59,508 nucleotides of DNA from Chitinophagales bacterium (lineage in GTDB: Bacteria > Bacteroidota > Bacteroidia > Chitinophagales > JADIYW01): contig JAIBAX010000027.1 of the NCBI GenBank assembly GCA_019694955.1, positions 1-59,508 on the forward strand, written 5' to 3'. Shown here one piece after another: positions 33,692 through 42,700 of this stretch. The notes beneath the pieces were generated by a model. That model was not told the DNA's origin. It was given only the letters and a program-made list of their open reading frames with translations, and searched no databases. Position numbers and translations under genes: made by a program. Every line of letters begins with the position of its first letter. Positions within the stretch are counted from its first letter, which is position 1.

Positions 33692-35230
33692 TTATCCCAC
33701 AACCCTTTTGAATAATTTTGCAAATCCCATCATGGCGCCGAGGTTGCTGATTTGTAATTGTCCCGACATTACGGCCATTTCAGGTGCTAATTTACCGAGC
33801 TCTACTTCTTCATAAGTGCTTGCCTTTGCTGTTACCACACAATCTGCCGTTTCAAGCAATCCATCTTCAACGGTACATTTACCATCTTTGACAAATACGG
33901 TAAACTGACCACCTGTTTCTCCTGACAAGTTAAAATGAAATATTGTCGAAAACCCTGCCGCCTTTTCGCTTTTTATTCTTTTGGGCAAGGAGCGAAGAAT
34001 ATCCTGTGCAGTAGTAGGATTGCCCCAATCAGCTTCATCTGTTGGTTTCTCCACAGCATCGGATTGGTACACTTTTTTGTATCGCACATCATCAATTACT
34101 ATCTTGGCGATGATTTCACGCATAATTTGGGACGTGCCACCGACAATTGTTCCTACTCTGGCATCTCTGTACATTCGGGCAATGGGATATTCTTCCATGT
34201 ATCCATAACCGCCAAACATTTGTAGGCATTTATCAACAAAACGATTAGAAAGTTCGGTACAATAGAGTTTTACCATAGAACATTCCTTCACCGGCATGTC
34301 TCCATTTTCATACTGCCAACAAGTGTGATACACCAATTGCTTGGCAGCTTCCGCTTCGGTGAGCAAGTCCACCAAATCGTGCCGCAAAACCTGATATTTT
34401 TTTATCTGTTTGCCAAAAACCTCGCGCTCGTTTAAATACTTGAGTGTGACTTCCGTACATTTTTCGCCACCACCGATGCCGAGTATGCCTGCAACCAGTC
34501 GCTCTAACTGGAAGCTTTCCATGATGTAGAAAAATCCCATATTTTCTTGTCCAACCAAATTCTCCGCCGAAACCTTTACCTGATCAAAAGCCAGTTCTCC
34601 GGTATCCGAAGAATGCCAGCCAATTTTCTTCAATTGTGTAGAACTAAAACCAGGCGTACCTCTTTCTACAACGATGAGGCTCACACCATTTACACCTGCT
34701 TTTGCATCTGTTTTACAGGCCACAACAACAAAATCACCAAAATGACCGTTGGTAATGAATGTCTTAGACCCATTAATAATATAATGGTCACCTTCTCTTA
34801 CTGCTGTTGTTCTGAGGTTTGCGACATCTGAACCTGCTCCCGGCTCTGAGATGGCTATGGCACCAACCATTTTACCTTCAATGGCGGGTTTAAGAAACTT
34901 TTCTTTTAAAGCGTGACTGCCAGCATGTGCTAGATGATTGGTCGCCATATATTGGTGTACTGAAACTGCGGCGCAAACACCCGCATAGCCACACCTCGCC
35001 AACTCTTCCAAGTATGCTACCGTATAGAAAATATCTACCTGACTTCCACCATAGGCTTCTTCATGGTTGATGCCCAAAAATCCTTGTTCGCCTAACTTCC
35101 GAAACAAAGCACGATCTATTTTTTCATCCTTTTCCCATTGGTCGGCATATGGCAATATTTCCTTTTCAACAAACTGACGTACACTTTGCCTAAAAAGCGT
35201 ATGTTCTTCGGTAAAATAAGGCGACTTCAT
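33692..35230 (-). CDS. Acyl-CoA dehydrogenase with C-terminal SCP2 domain
   Basis: 512 residues. Residues about 1-380 are a standard FAD acyl-CoA dehydrogenase: EEAYGGSQVDIF, GAIAISEPGAGSDVANLRT, GSKTFITNGHFGDF, GWHSSDTGELAFDQVKV, QMFGGYGYMEEYPIARMYRDARV and GGTSQIMREIIAKIV. The last 110 residues (FHFNLSGETGGQFTVFVKDG and TADCVVTAKASTYEEVELGK) are an SCP2 sterol-carrier fold, a fusion beyond the usual 380-residue enzyme. It oxidises the alpha-beta bond of an acyl-CoA, the SCP2 part perhaps presenting a bulky acyl chain. Upstream motifs suggest repressor control. Confidence 0.88.
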   Translation of the reverse strand: MKSPYFTEEHTLFRQSVRQFVEKEILPYADQWEKDEKIDRALFRKLGEQGFLGINHEEAYGGSQVDIFYTVAYLEELARCGYAGVCAAVSVHQYMATNHLAHAGSHALKEKFLKPAIEGKMVGAIAISEPGAGSDVANLRTTAVREGDHYIINGSKTFITNGHFGDFVVVACKTDAKAGVNGVSLIVVERGTPGFSSTQLKKIGWHSSDTGELAFDQVKVSAENLVGQENMGFFYIMESFQLERLVAGILGIGGGEKCTEVTLKYLNEREVFGKQIKKYQVLRHDLVDLLTEAEAAKQLVYHTCWQYENGDMPVKECSMVKLYCTELSNRFVDKCLQMFGGYGYMEEYPIARMYRDARVGTIVGGTSQIMREIIAKIVIDDVRYKKVYQSDAVEKPTDEADWGNPTTAQDILRSLPKRIKSEKAAGFSTIFHFNLSGETGGQFTVFVKDGKCTVEDGLLETADCVVTAKASTYEEVELGKLAPEMAVMSGQLQISNLGAMMGFAKLFKRVVG

Positions 35231-35261
35231 ACTATATGTTGTTTAAATGATTAATTGAAAA

Positions 35262-35299
35262 CAATAATACAATTTTTTTATTGAACGAACGTTTGGTTG
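35262..35299 (-). promoter_or_regulatory. Promoter and possible operator of the acyl-CoA dehydrogenase gene
   Basis: On the minus strand, TATTATTG (7 of 8 with TAnnTTTG) lies at 35262-35269. Just upstream, plus-strand GAACGAACGTTTGGTT (35283-35298) is an imperfect dyad centred on AACGTT (35288-35293), in the -33 region. Acyl-CoA dehydrogenase genes are often controlled by TetR-type repressors that bind such dyads; no regulator gene is next to it. Confidence 0.35.
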
Positions 35300-35396
35300 G
35301 TAAGTTTTTTAATCCGTAAAACATTTTTTATGTTTTGATTGTTGGCTATACTATTAACTTGTTTTAAAACATATCCTATTTTATATCTGAAATAAT

Positions 35397-35404
35397 TATA
35401 TTTG
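35397..35404 (+). promoter_or_regulatory. -7 promoter element abutting the esterase start codon
   Basis: TATATTTG is an exact TAnnTTTG match that ends 5 bases before the ATG at 35410. Transcription would start at or within a base or two of the start codon, giving a leaderless message. Confidence 0.55.
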
Positions 35405-35409
35405 CAATT

Positions 35410-36786
35410 ATGGAAAAAATCCTATTCATTTTCATTTTTGTTTGTTTTGGTCTATTCCGTACATATGGTCAAGGTGTAGATTGTACCCATCCGGAGCATT
35501 CAGAATTTTATACTAAAGACCTCTATACTTTTGCTACAGTAGATAATGTTACTTTTGCTGAAGCGGAAAACTGGGTAGGGGAAATGGAAGTTTTAAAGGC
35601 AAAAACCAGCTATCCGGGTGTTTTTAATGCCGCCAATCCACTAAAAAGACCGACTATTTGTTTGTTTCATGGTGGTGGGTTTCGCGGGCAGGATACCAAA
35701 AATTCTCCACTAATGCTTTTATTGCAAGATTATTTTTACAAAAAGGGATTTTTGGTCGTAACGCCTGATTATCGACAAGGCTGGGAGGGAAGTGACGGTT
35801 TCTGTGGCACCGGAACTATTGAAGCGTTTGAAGATGCACAGTATCGAGCCTTTCAGGATTCAAGGGCATTGGTTCGATTTTTAAAAGCGAAAGCCAATAC
35901 ACTTGGTGTGGATACCAATAATATTTTTCTTTTCGGTTCAAGCGCTGGAGGTATCAATATCATTAATTTTCTCGCAAATGAACATACATTATCTACACCT
36001 GATCGGGTGCAACGATTGGGAAGTTTAGATAATTACGGAAATTCTTACCGATATAGTACTCAAGTAAAAGGAATGATTACTGCCGTGGCATCAACGGTAG
36101 ACTTAAGCAATATTCAACGCAATATTCCACTAATGATGATTCATGGCACTTGCGACAATGCAGTTCCATTTGGTGAAGGGAAACTCGTCGATTGCCCCAA
36201 CTTATCATATATGTATGGGTCTTACTGGATAAATCAGAAAATGGATGCGCTTGGATTTGATTGTGAACTACACGCATTTTGTGGATTTGGTCATGATATC
36301 GGTTCTCAGAATGATGATCCTAATGGTAATAAACCTAGTTTTAATTATTTGACGGCTGCGGCAAGTGATTTTATTTTTAAACGCCTATGTGGTGACACGG
36401 AACAACTCAATGATAAGATTGCAAACGATTTGCTTTCTTCATCACCTTCAGATTCTTGCACCAATTTCGAGTTTTATGAGTTGTGTACCAGAAATCAACC
36501 TGTTTCCGAATTTAAAATTGGCATATTTCCGAATTACGTATCTAGTTCAGACAGAACATATATAAAGGTTATTAGTGATTTATCGTATGAATTAAGGGCT
36601 GAAATTTACGATTTTTACGGAAAGAAAAGATGGGAAAAAACATTCCTTGTAGAACCCGGATACAATGCTTTTCAAGAAAATTTCGATTTCTTACAGGCCG
36701 GACCTCATGTTGTCGTATTTTATAAAAATGGAGTAAAGGTTTCTGCACAAAAATTCCTAGTGAGATCGCCTTTGGTAAAATATTGA
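35410..36786 (+). CDS. Secreted alpha/beta-hydrolase (esterase) with probable T9SS sorting tail
   Basis: 458 residues. A signal peptide (MEKILFIFIFVCFGLFRTYG) leads into a carboxylesterase-type domain: oxyanion motif FHGGGF (86-91), nucleophile Ser178 in FGSSAGG, Asp249 in GTCDNAVPF and His295 in GFGHD. After a Ser-rich linker (about 345-360), the last 80 residues (KIGIFPNYVSSS.., ELRAEIYDFYGKK.., GPHVVVFYKNGVKVSAQKFLV) form a beta-rich type A T9SS sorting-like domain. I infer export by type IX secretion and a role on an ester or short peptide substrate outside the cell. Confidence 0.82.
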   Translation: MEKILFIFIFVCFGLFRTYGQGVDCTHPEHSEFYTKDLYTFATVDNVTFAEAENWVGEMEVLKAKTSYPGVFNAANPLKRPTICLFHGGGFRGQDTKNSPLMLLLQDYFYKKGFLVVTPDYRQGWEGSDGFCGTGTIEAFEDAQYRAFQDSRALVRFLKAKANTLGVDTNNIFLFGSSAGGINIINFLANEHTLSTPDRVQRLGSLDNYGNSYRYSTQVKGMITAVASTVDLSNIQRNIPLMMIHGTCDNAVPFGEGKLVDCPNLSYMYGSYWINQKMDALGFDCELHAFCGFGHDIGSQNDDPNGNKPSFNYLTAAASDFIFKRLCGDTEQLNDKIANDLLSSSPSDSCTNFEFYELCTRNQPVSEFKIGIFPNYVSSSDRTYIKVISDLSYELRAEIYDFYGKKRWEKTFLVEPGYNAFQENFDFLQAGPHVVVFYKNGVKVSAQKFLVRSPLVKY

Positions 36787-36842
36787 TATCAATCTTATTT
36801 CATTTATTAAATTAAAATAATAATTACTATTGTTTTTTTGAT

Positions 36843-36850
36843 TATTTTTG
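36843..36850 (+). promoter_or_regulatory. Probable -7 element of the MerR gene
   Basis: TATTTTTG matches TAnnTTTG, 34 bases before the ATG at 36885. No clear -33 element accompanies it. Confidence 0.45.
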
Positions 36851-36884
36851 TTTAAATTTAAATGCAATTAATTAAACAGAATGG

Positions 36885-37778
36885 ATGAAAAACAAGCAAC
36901 TATATACCATTAAAGATATTGAGCATATTACGGGTATAAAAGCACATACCATTAGGATTTGGGAACAGCGTTATCAAATTTTAATTCCTGAAAGAACAGA
37001 CACGAATATTCGTTATTACAACGATGATGACCTCGTATATATCATGAATGTCGCATATTTGAATAATAATGGTGTTAAAATATCAAAGATTGCTCAATTT
37101 GATAAGCATGCGCTTATGCAACAGGTGGCAGAAAAATCTCTTCAAACAAAAGAACTCAATCAAATTCTAGACAGTCTAAAACTGGCTACCATAAAATTGG
37201 ACGAAACCCTTTTTGATAGTATCATAGACCATCATATAAGGAGTAAAGGATTTGAACAAACTATGATTACCATTATTTATCCTTTTCTAGAAAACCTTGG
37301 TTTTTTATGGCTTACAGGTAGTATAAAGCCTGTGCATGAACATTTTATGAGTAATCTCATCCGCTCAAGGGTTGTTTTGGCCATCCATGAATTAAAACAA
37401 AAACCGAAGAAAATACGTCCAAATTTTATATTATTTAATGCCGAAAAAGAACTCCATGAAATTAGCCTGCTGTTTTTTCACTATTTGTTAAGTACTAGAG
37501 GACTAAGTGTACTATATCTTGGTTCAAACCTTCCTAAGAAAGATGCTATAAATATTGTAGAAAAATATCAACCGGATTATCTCGTGTCGATATTCACTTC
37601 GTTTCCACCTGCAAAAGATGTAGAAACCTATGTTGAGTCTTTTACCAGTAAATTTCCTACATTACAGTACATTATTAGCGGTAATCAAACAAAGGGATGG
37701 CCAGGGCAATCTTTAAAAAATGTACAAAAATTTGATAAGATAGAAGATTTGTTAAATTTTTTGAATGCACTTGTATAA
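36885..37778 (+). CDS. MerR-family regulator with B12-binding-like domain (CarH/LitR type)
   Basis: 297 residues. An N-terminal MerR winged helix (YTIKDIEHITGIKAHTIRIW, ERTDTNIRYY; about 6-72) is joined to a helical B12-recognition bundle and a Rossmann-like domain. The light-sensor motif W-x9-EH is complete: Trp142, Glu152, His153. The lower-ligand region reads EKELHEIS with His191, against the usual E/D-x-H-x-x-G, so the cobalamin His is kept but the Gly is Ser. In CarH, adenosyl-B12 in this fold releases DNA on illumination. I infer a light- or B12-responsive repressor controlling the downstream sigma factor. Confidence 0.82.
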   Translation: MKNKQLYTIKDIEHITGIKAHTIRIWEQRYQILIPERTDTNIRYYNDDDLVYIMNVAYLNNNGVKISKIAQFDKHALMQQVAEKSLQTKELNQILDSLKLATIKLDETLFDSIIDHHIRSKGFEQTMITIIYPFLENLGFLWLTGSIKPVHEHFMSNLIRSRVVLAIHELKQKPKKIRPNFILFNAEKELHEISLLFFHYLLSTRGLSVLYLGSNLPKKDAINIVEKYQPDYLVSIFTSFPPAKDVETYVESFTSKFPTLQYIISGNQTKGWPGQSLKNVQKFDKIEDLLNFLNALV

Positions 37779-37793
37779 TTGGTATAATTTGTT

Positions 37794-37801
37794 TAACTTT
37801 G
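37794..37801 (+). promoter_or_regulatory. Promoter of the ECF sigma gene
   Basis: TAACTTTG is an exact TAnnTTTG match, 20 bases before the ATG at 37822, with a TTG at 37771-37773 near -33. It lies at the very end of the MerR gene and just after its stop. Confidence 0.6.
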
Positions 37802-37821
37802 AAAACAAAATATTAAACAAT

Positions 37822-38322
37822 ATGAAATTCCAAGACAATGTACTCGATTTTTCTTCTTCTTTAAAACCTTTTGCCATTAAGTTGACACGAAACACTGAAG
37901 AGGCGGAAGATTTGTTGCAGGAAACCTTTCTAAAGGCTTTTTCAAATGCTTCTAAATTTCAGGAAGGCACAAATTTAAAGGCTTGGTTATTTACCATTAT
38001 GAAAAATATTTTCATAAACAACTACCGCAAGCATCAAAAAACGGGTTCTACTGTTGATATTTCTGAAAAGGAGTTTGTTGTTGATGTCAAGCATTTTACG
38101 CATAATTTGGGAGAAGCTGCTTTTGTACAACAAGATTTGCAGCGAGCGTTGTCTTTATTACCTGCGGAGTTTAGGGTTCCTTTTATGATGTATTTTAAGG
38201 GTTATAAATATCATGAAATTTCTGAGCAACTGAATTTACCCTTAGGAACGATTAAGAGTAGAATTTTCTTCGCAAGGAGAGAATTAAAATCAAAGCTTAA
38301 AGATTACGAAGGAATGTTTTAA
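37822..38322 (+). CDS. ECF-type RNA polymerase sigma factor
   Basis: 166 residues from the ATG at 37822 (MKFQDNVLDFSSSLKPF). A longer frame from 37765 overlaps the MerR gene and lacks family support. Region 2 is RNTEEAEDLLQETFLKAF, then FQEGTNLKAWLFTIMKNIFINNYR. Region 4 is RALSLLPAEFRVPFMMYFKGYKYHEISEQLNLPLGTIKSRIFFARRELK in pattern. In other Bacteroidota such a MerR/sigma pair sits beside carotenoid genes; none follow here. No anti-sigma gene is adjacent, so the MerR protein is the likely control. A terminator follows. Confidence 0.88.
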   Translation: MKFQDNVLDFSSSLKPFAIKLTRNTEEAEDLLQETFLKAFSNASKFQEGTNLKAWLFTIMKNIFINNYRKHQKTGSTVDISEKEFVVDVKHFTHNLGEAAFVQQDLQRALSLLPAEFRVPFMMYFKGYKYHEISEQLNLPLGTIKSRIFFARRELKSKLKDYEGMF

Positions 38323-38340
38323 GCGTTATATACAAATATA

Positions 38341-38367
38341 AAAGCCGGTATTTAACCGGCTTTTTTT
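38341..38367. terminator. Bidirectional intrinsic terminator
   Basis: AAAGCCGGT (38341-38349) pairs with ACCGGCTTT (38355-38363) in a 9-bp stem with a 5-base loop, followed by a run of seven T. On the other strand the stem is followed by TTTTATATTT, so it can end both the sigma factor and ffh transcripts. Confidence 0.9.
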
Positions 38368-39694
38368 ATTGTCCAAATTTAAGTCCTTTTAATTTGCCGG
38401 CAGCATTCATCGAGCCGAATTTTTTCATCATTTTGCGCATTTCTTCGAATTGCTTGATGAATTGGTTCACTTCTTGTATGGTGTTACCACTTCCATTGGC
38501 AATTCTTTGACGCCTGTTTCCGTTTAATAAATCTGGGTTTTTCCTTTCCTTAGGGGTCATAGAATATATGATTGCCTCTATTTTTTTGAAAGCATCATCA
38601 TTGATATCAACGTCTTTAATGGCTTTTCCCATGCCAGGAATCATCCCAAGCAGGTCTTTCATGGAACCCATTTTCTTAATTTGGTTAAGTTGCGCCAGAA
38701 AATCTTCAAAATCAAACTGATTTTTCATGATTTTACTTTGCAACTTGGCGGCTTCTTTTGCATCGTACTGCTCTTGCGCTTTCTCTACAAATGAGACTAT
38801 ATCGCCCATACCCAAAATACGTTGTGCCATCCTATCAGGATAGAACACGTCGAGGGTATCTAATTTTTCGCCACGGCTAACAAACTTGATGGGCTTATCG
38901 ACGGTATATTTAATAGATAGTGCCGCTCCACCACGTGTATCGCCATCTAATTTCGTTAATACAACACCATCGAAGTTAATTCTATCATTAAAAGCCTTTG
39001 CCGTATTTACGGCGTCCTGACCTGTCATGGAGTCAACGACGAAAAGCGTTTCCTGTGGTTGGAGATTCCTCTTCAGGCTTTCAATTTCTGCCATCATCTC
39101 TTCATCCACTGCCAATCGACCTGCGGTATCGACAATAACTACATTATACCCTTTGGTTTTTGCGTGTGCAATAGCATTTTGGGCAATCTGTATAGGATTT
39201 TTGTTGTCTAATTCACTATAAACTTCAACTTTTATTTGCTCACCCAACACCCTTAACTGCTCAATAGCTGCTGGTCTGTAGACGTCGCAGGCAGTAAGCA
39301 TAACGGATTTCCCTAACTTCGTTTTGATATAGTTGGCGAGCTTTCCGGAGAAAGTTGTTTTACCGGAACCTTGTAAGCCTGAAATAAGAATAATGGCAGG
39401 ATTTCCTTTGAGATTGATATCTGTCACGGTTCCACCCATGAAGGACGTCAACTCATCCTGCACGATTTTTACCATTAATTGTCCCGGAGAAACAGCTGTA
39501 ATAACGCTTTCGCCCGTAGCTTTATCCTTGATATTATCGGTAAATTTCTTGGCGATGGCATAGTTTACGTCAGCTTCTACCAATGCTCTCCGGATCTCTT
39601 TAATAGTGGATGCGACATTGAGTTCCGTGATTTTGCCTTCGCCTTTGAGGTTTTTAAAGGCTACCTCTAATCTGTCCTGAAGATTTTCAAACAT
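38366..39694 (-). CDS. ffh: Signal recognition particle protein Ffh (SRP54)
   Basis: 442 residues. The G domain has the P-loop GLQGSGKTTFSGKLA (about 107-121), DTAGRLAVDEEMM, TKLDGDTRGGAALS and the closing GMGDIVSFVEKAQE. The Met-rich M domain (about 325-442) with MIPGMGKAI and MTPKERKNPDLLNGNRRQRIANGSG binds 4.5S RNA and signal sequences. It targets membrane and exported proteins to the translocon together with FtsY. It is the last gene before the terminator; gap lies upstream. Confidence 0.96.
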   Translation of the reverse strand: MFENLQDRLEVAFKNLKGEGKITELNVASTIKEIRRALVEADVNYAIAKKFTDNIKDKATGESVITAVSPGQLMVKIVQDELTSFMGGTVTDINLKGNPAIILISGLQGSGKTTFSGKLANYIKTKLGKSVMLTACDVYRPAAIEQLRVLGEQIKVEVYSELDNKNPIQIAQNAIAHAKTKGYNVVIVDTAGRLAVDEEMMAEIESLKRNLQPQETLFVVDSMTGQDAVNTAKAFNDRINFDGVVLTKLDGDTRGGAALSIKYTVDKPIKFVSRGEKLDTLDVFYPDRMAQRILGMGDIVSFVEKAQEQYDAKEAAKLQSKIMKNQFDFEDFLAQLNQIKKMGSMKDLLGMIPGMGKAIKDVDINDDAFKKIEAIIYSMTPKERKNPDLLNGNRRQRIANGSGNTIQEVNQFIKQFEEMRKMMKKFGSMNAAGKLKGLKFGQ

Positions 39695-39761
39695 AACTGT
39701 TTTTAATTAAAATTGAACAAGGAAAATCTCGACATTCTTGATATTCCTTTGACAATGATTT

Positions 39762-41204
39762 CTAATAATATGTTAACCGTACTACGTTCGCTAAATGTTT
39801 GGTGAGTCGCACCACCTGTCTTGTATAACCATATTCGTTGTCATACCAAACATACAGCACAATACTTTTTTTGTTAGGTGCCAACAAAGTAGCGGGTGCA
39901 TCGATCACACTGGCATGTGGATTTCCGATAATATCGCTGGATACCAATTCATTAGAAGTGGAATAGTCGATTTGCTCAACCAATTTACCATAAGCAGAAG
40001 CTTGTTTCAAAACATAATTCACCTCTTCAACGGAATCCAATTCCTTAGTTAAATAAAGGTTCAATATCGCTAAAGAAACATCGGGTGTTGGTACCCTTAC
40101 GGCATTTCCTGTCATTTTTCCTTCCATTTCCGGCAGTACTTTTGTTACAGCTTTGGCTGCTCCAGTTTCAGTAATGACCATGTTCATCGGTGCAGAGCGT
40201 CCACGGCGATATTTCTTATGATAATTATCCAATAAGTTTTGGTCATTGGTATAAGAATGAACCGTTTCTATATGTCCCCCTTCGATTCCGAAGGCATCAT
40301 GAATAACTTTTATGACTGGAACAATAGCATTTGTTGTACAAGAAGCCGCAGAAAAAATATTATCACTATCGATATTAAAACTCTCATGATTGACACCATG
40401 AACGATGTTCGGGATATCGCCTTTTCCGGGAGCTGTCAACATTACTTTTGATACGCCTTTCGCCAAAAGATGTTTTCCCAACCCATCACGGTCTCTCCAT
40501 GCACCTGAGTTATCAATAACAAAAGCATCTTGAATGCCGTAAACAGTATAATCAATTTCTTCCGGTTTTGCGGCGGCAATCATTTCTACACGTTGCCCAT
40601 TGATGATGAGTGCTTTATTTTCGAGGTCTTCAACTATTGTTCCTCTAAACTTACCATGTACGGAGTCTTTCCTCATTAAGGAAGCTCTTTTTAGGATATC
40701 TTCATCTGTATTTGTTCTGGTAACAATTGCACGAAGTCGCAGCTGTTCTCCTTTCCCTGTTTGACGAATCAATTCACGTGCTGCCAAACGACCAATTCTA
40801 CCAAATCCGAATAAAATAACATCTTTAGGGTGTAATACTTTCTTTTCCTTGCCAATGAAGTCTTTGAGTTTTTCATTGATAAATGATTGGATATCTCCAT
40901 ATTGCTGTCCTTCGGTCAACCATTCTTTTCCAAGTGTTCCGATATCAATTCTGGAAGGTGCGAGGTCCAGGTTGCTGATGGCTTTTGTTAAGTCAACGCT
41001 GATGTTTACCGTAAGTGGTTGGTTGATATAATTTCTGGCATACTCATGATGATTTAATACTTCACTGGCACGCGCATCTACCAAATTTCTTCTGAATAGG
41101 ATGAGTTCTACTGATTTATCCACCCATAACTCGCCTACAATCTGAATTAATTCAAGTGCTTTCTTTTCTTTTTCTGTCCAATTGTTGATATATGCTTTTC
41201 CCAT
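39762..41204 (-). CDS. gap: Glyceraldehyde-3-phosphate dehydrogenase, long form
   Basis: 480 residues against about 335 for the common form: the first 125 residues are an extension typical of Bacteroidota. The NAD-binding motif is ILFGFGRIGRLAARE (130-144), the catalytic Cys289 is in SAASCTTNAIVP, and NEYGYTRQV is the closing family motif. It phosphorylates and oxidises glyceraldehyde-3-phosphate in glycolysis. Residue Asn165 in VTRTNTDEDI takes the place of the Asp typical of strictly NAD-dependent enzymes, so NADP use is possible (inference). It lies between ffh and rpoD. Confidence 0.9.
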   Translation of the reverse strand: MGKAYINNWTEKEKKALELIQIVGELWVDKSVELILFRRNLVDARASEVLNHHEYARNYINQPLTVNISVDLTKAISNLDLAPSRIDIGTLGKEWLTEGQQYGDIQSFINEKLKDFIGKEKKVLHPKDVILFGFGRIGRLAARELIRQTGKGEQLRLRAIVTRTNTDEDILKRASLMRKDSVHGKFRGTIVEDLENKALIINGQRVEMIAAAKPEEIDYTVYGIQDAFVIDNSGAWRDRDGLGKHLLAKGVSKVMLTAPGKGDIPNIVHGVNHESFNIDSDNIFSAASCTTNAIVPVIKVIHDAFGIEGGHIETVHSYTNDQNLLDNYHKKYRRGRSAPMNMVITETGAAKAVTKVLPEMEGKMTGNAVRVPTPDVSLAILNLYLTKELDSVEEVNYVLKQASAYGKLVEQIDYSTSNELVSSDIIGNPHASVIDAPATLLAPNKKSIVLYVWYDNEYGYTRQVVRLTKHLANVVRLTYY

Positions 41205-41226
41205 AAATAAAGATGTATGATTTGAT

Positions 41227-42096
41227 TTAATTACCTAAATAATTCTTCAACAGTTTACTTCTTGAGGTGGCCCTAAGTTTATTAATGGCTTTGTCTTTTA
41301 TTTGTCTGACTCTTTCACGGGTTAATCCAAATTTCTCTCCAATATCTTCTAAAGACATGCTGTGTTCAACACCTATACCGAAATAATACTTGATAACGTC
41401 TTTTTGGCGGTCGGTAAGTGTGCTTAAAGAACGTTCAATTTCTTTGCGGAGGGATTCCATATACTCTAAATGTGTATCCGTCCTTGGAGAATTTGTATTT
41501 TCCAATACATCTAATAAGGAGTTTTCTTCGCCTTCCTGAAAAGGAGCATCAACAGAAACGTGTCTGGCAGCCACACCCAAGGTAGTTTCTACTTCTTCTC
41601 TGCCTATTTCCAACATTTCTGCCAATTCATCTGCAGATGGTTCTCTTTCGAACTCTTGTTCTAGCTGAGAAAAGGCCTTATTGATTTTATTGAGTGAGCC
41701 AACCTTATTTAAAGGTAAGCGAACAATCCTTGATTGCTCCGCCAACGCTTGTAGAATAGATTGACGAATCCACCAAACAGCATAGGAGATGAATTTAAAA
41801 CCACGGGTTTCATCAAAGCGTTGTGCGGCCTTAATTAAGCCTAAATTCCCTTCATTGATTAAGTCACTCAATGTTAACCCTTGATTTTGATATTGTTTGG
41901 CTACTGAAACCACGAAACGCAAGTTGGCTTTTGTCAATCTTTCCAAAGCAGCCTGATCGCCTTGTTTTATTCTTTGGGCTAAATCTACTTCTTCTTCAGG
42001 TGTTAAAAGGTCTACCTTTCCGATTTCCTGTAAGTATTTTTCAAGGGATTGGCTTTCGCGGTTGGTGATGGATTTGGTAATCTTGAGCTGACGCAT
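41227..42096 (-). CDS. rpoD: Primary RNA polymerase sigma factor (RpoD/SigA, Bacteroidota type)
   Basis: 289 residues from the ATG at 42096 ([18 protein letters not shown]), the standard opening; the frame's first codon (TTG, 42105) is not used. The acidic region 1.1 is absent, as in this phylum. Regions 1.2 to 4.2 are complete: [66 protein letters not shown] and [19 protein letters not shown]. This sigma recognises the TAnnTTTG promoters seen across the window. It has its own promoter (TACATTTG). Confidence 0.96.
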   Translation of the reverse strand: MRQLKITKSITNRESQSLEKYLQEIGKVDLLTPEEEVDLAQRIKQGDQAALERLTKANLRFVVSVAKQYQNQGLTLSDLINEGNLGLIKAAQRFDETRGFKFISYAVWWIRQSILQALAEQSRIVRLPLNKVGSLNKINKAFSQLEQEFEREPSADELAEMLEIGREEVETTLGVAARHVSVDAPFQEGEENSLLDVLENTNSPRTDTHLEYMESLRKEIERSLSTLTDRQKDVIKYYFGIGVEHSMSLEDIGEKFGLTRERVRQIKDKAINKLRATSRSKLLKNYLGN

Positions 42097-42120
42097 AGTT
42101 GGCAAAAAAATTTAAAGGTG

Positions 42121-42151
42121 CAAATGTACATTTTTTAAATAACTTTCGCAA
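42121..42151 (-). promoter_or_regulatory. Promoter of rpoD
   Basis: On the minus strand, TACATTTG (42121-42128) matches the -7 consensus exactly, and TTG (42149-42151) lies 20 bases upstream as the -33 element. The leader to the ATG is about 24 bases. Confidence 0.65.
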
Positions 42152-42242
42152 GTTAACACCCAGTGCAAAAATAGGTTTTCACCTGCAATTCAATGGGAAT
42201 TTAACTTTAACTTAATTTTTCACAACATATTTTGACGAAAAG

Positions 42243-42273
42243 TTTTGTTGAATTAATTTTTTGATTATTATTG
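42243..42273 (+). promoter_or_regulatory. Promoter of the START-like gene
   Basis: TTTG at 42243-42246 and TATTATTG at 42266-42273 (one mismatch to TAnnTTTG) have the standard spacing, 19 bases before the ATG at 42293. Confidence 0.5.
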
Positions 42274-42292
42274 TACCCTTGACTTTAAAAAT

Positions 42293-42676
42293 ATGTCCAA
42301 AAAAATACCATTTACGATAGAAAGAACTTTTCGTTCGTCTCCTGCAATATTATATGAATTCCTGACAGCACCTTCAGGATTGGTCTTGTGGTTTGCAGAC
42401 CATGTAGACTTAAATGGAGATATTTATACTTTCGGTTGGAATGGTGATGAACAGGATGCTGAATTGTTGATAGATGTAGAAGAAGAGTTGGTAAAACTTC
42501 ATTGGGTGGACGATGACGATGATAGGTCATATTTTGAATTTAAAATAAAGAAAAACGAAATCACGAATGAAACCATTCTTTATGTCACTGATTTTGCTGA
42601 AAAAGAAGACATTAAAAGCTCTATAGAACTTTGGGAAAGTCAACTGGATGATTTAGCAAAGTGCATTGGTGCATAA
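42293..42676 (+). CDS. START-like (SRPBCC) domain protein
   Basis: 127 residues. FTIERTFRSSPAILYEFLTAPSGLVLWFADHVDLNGDIYTFGW is the characteristic AHSA1/START-like N-terminal pattern, followed by an acidic DDDDDRSYFEFKIKK and a final helix (IELWESQLDDLAKCIG). The protein is small, acidic and cytosolic, conserved in Bacteroidota beside the LptF/G permease gene; the bound ligand is unknown. It lies 24 bases upstream of that permease. Confidence 0.82.
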   Translation: MSKKIPFTIERTFRSSPAILYEFLTAPSGLVLWFADHVDLNGDIYTFGWNGDEQDAELLIDVEEELVKLHWVDDDDDRSYFEFKIKKNEITNETILYVTDFAEKEDIKSSIELWESQLDDLAKCIGA

Positions 42677-42700
42677 CCTCATTACCATAATCTTTAATTT

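Noticed and set aside
35410..36786. Esterase as part of a polysaccharide utilisation locus
   Set aside because: No SusC/SusD pair, sulfatase or glycoside hydrolase is present nearby; the neighbours are regulators and housekeeping genes.
36782..36793. Palindrome ATTGATATCAAT after the esterase stop as a terminator or operator
   Set aside because: Too short and AT-rich, with no T-run; expected by chance in this base composition.
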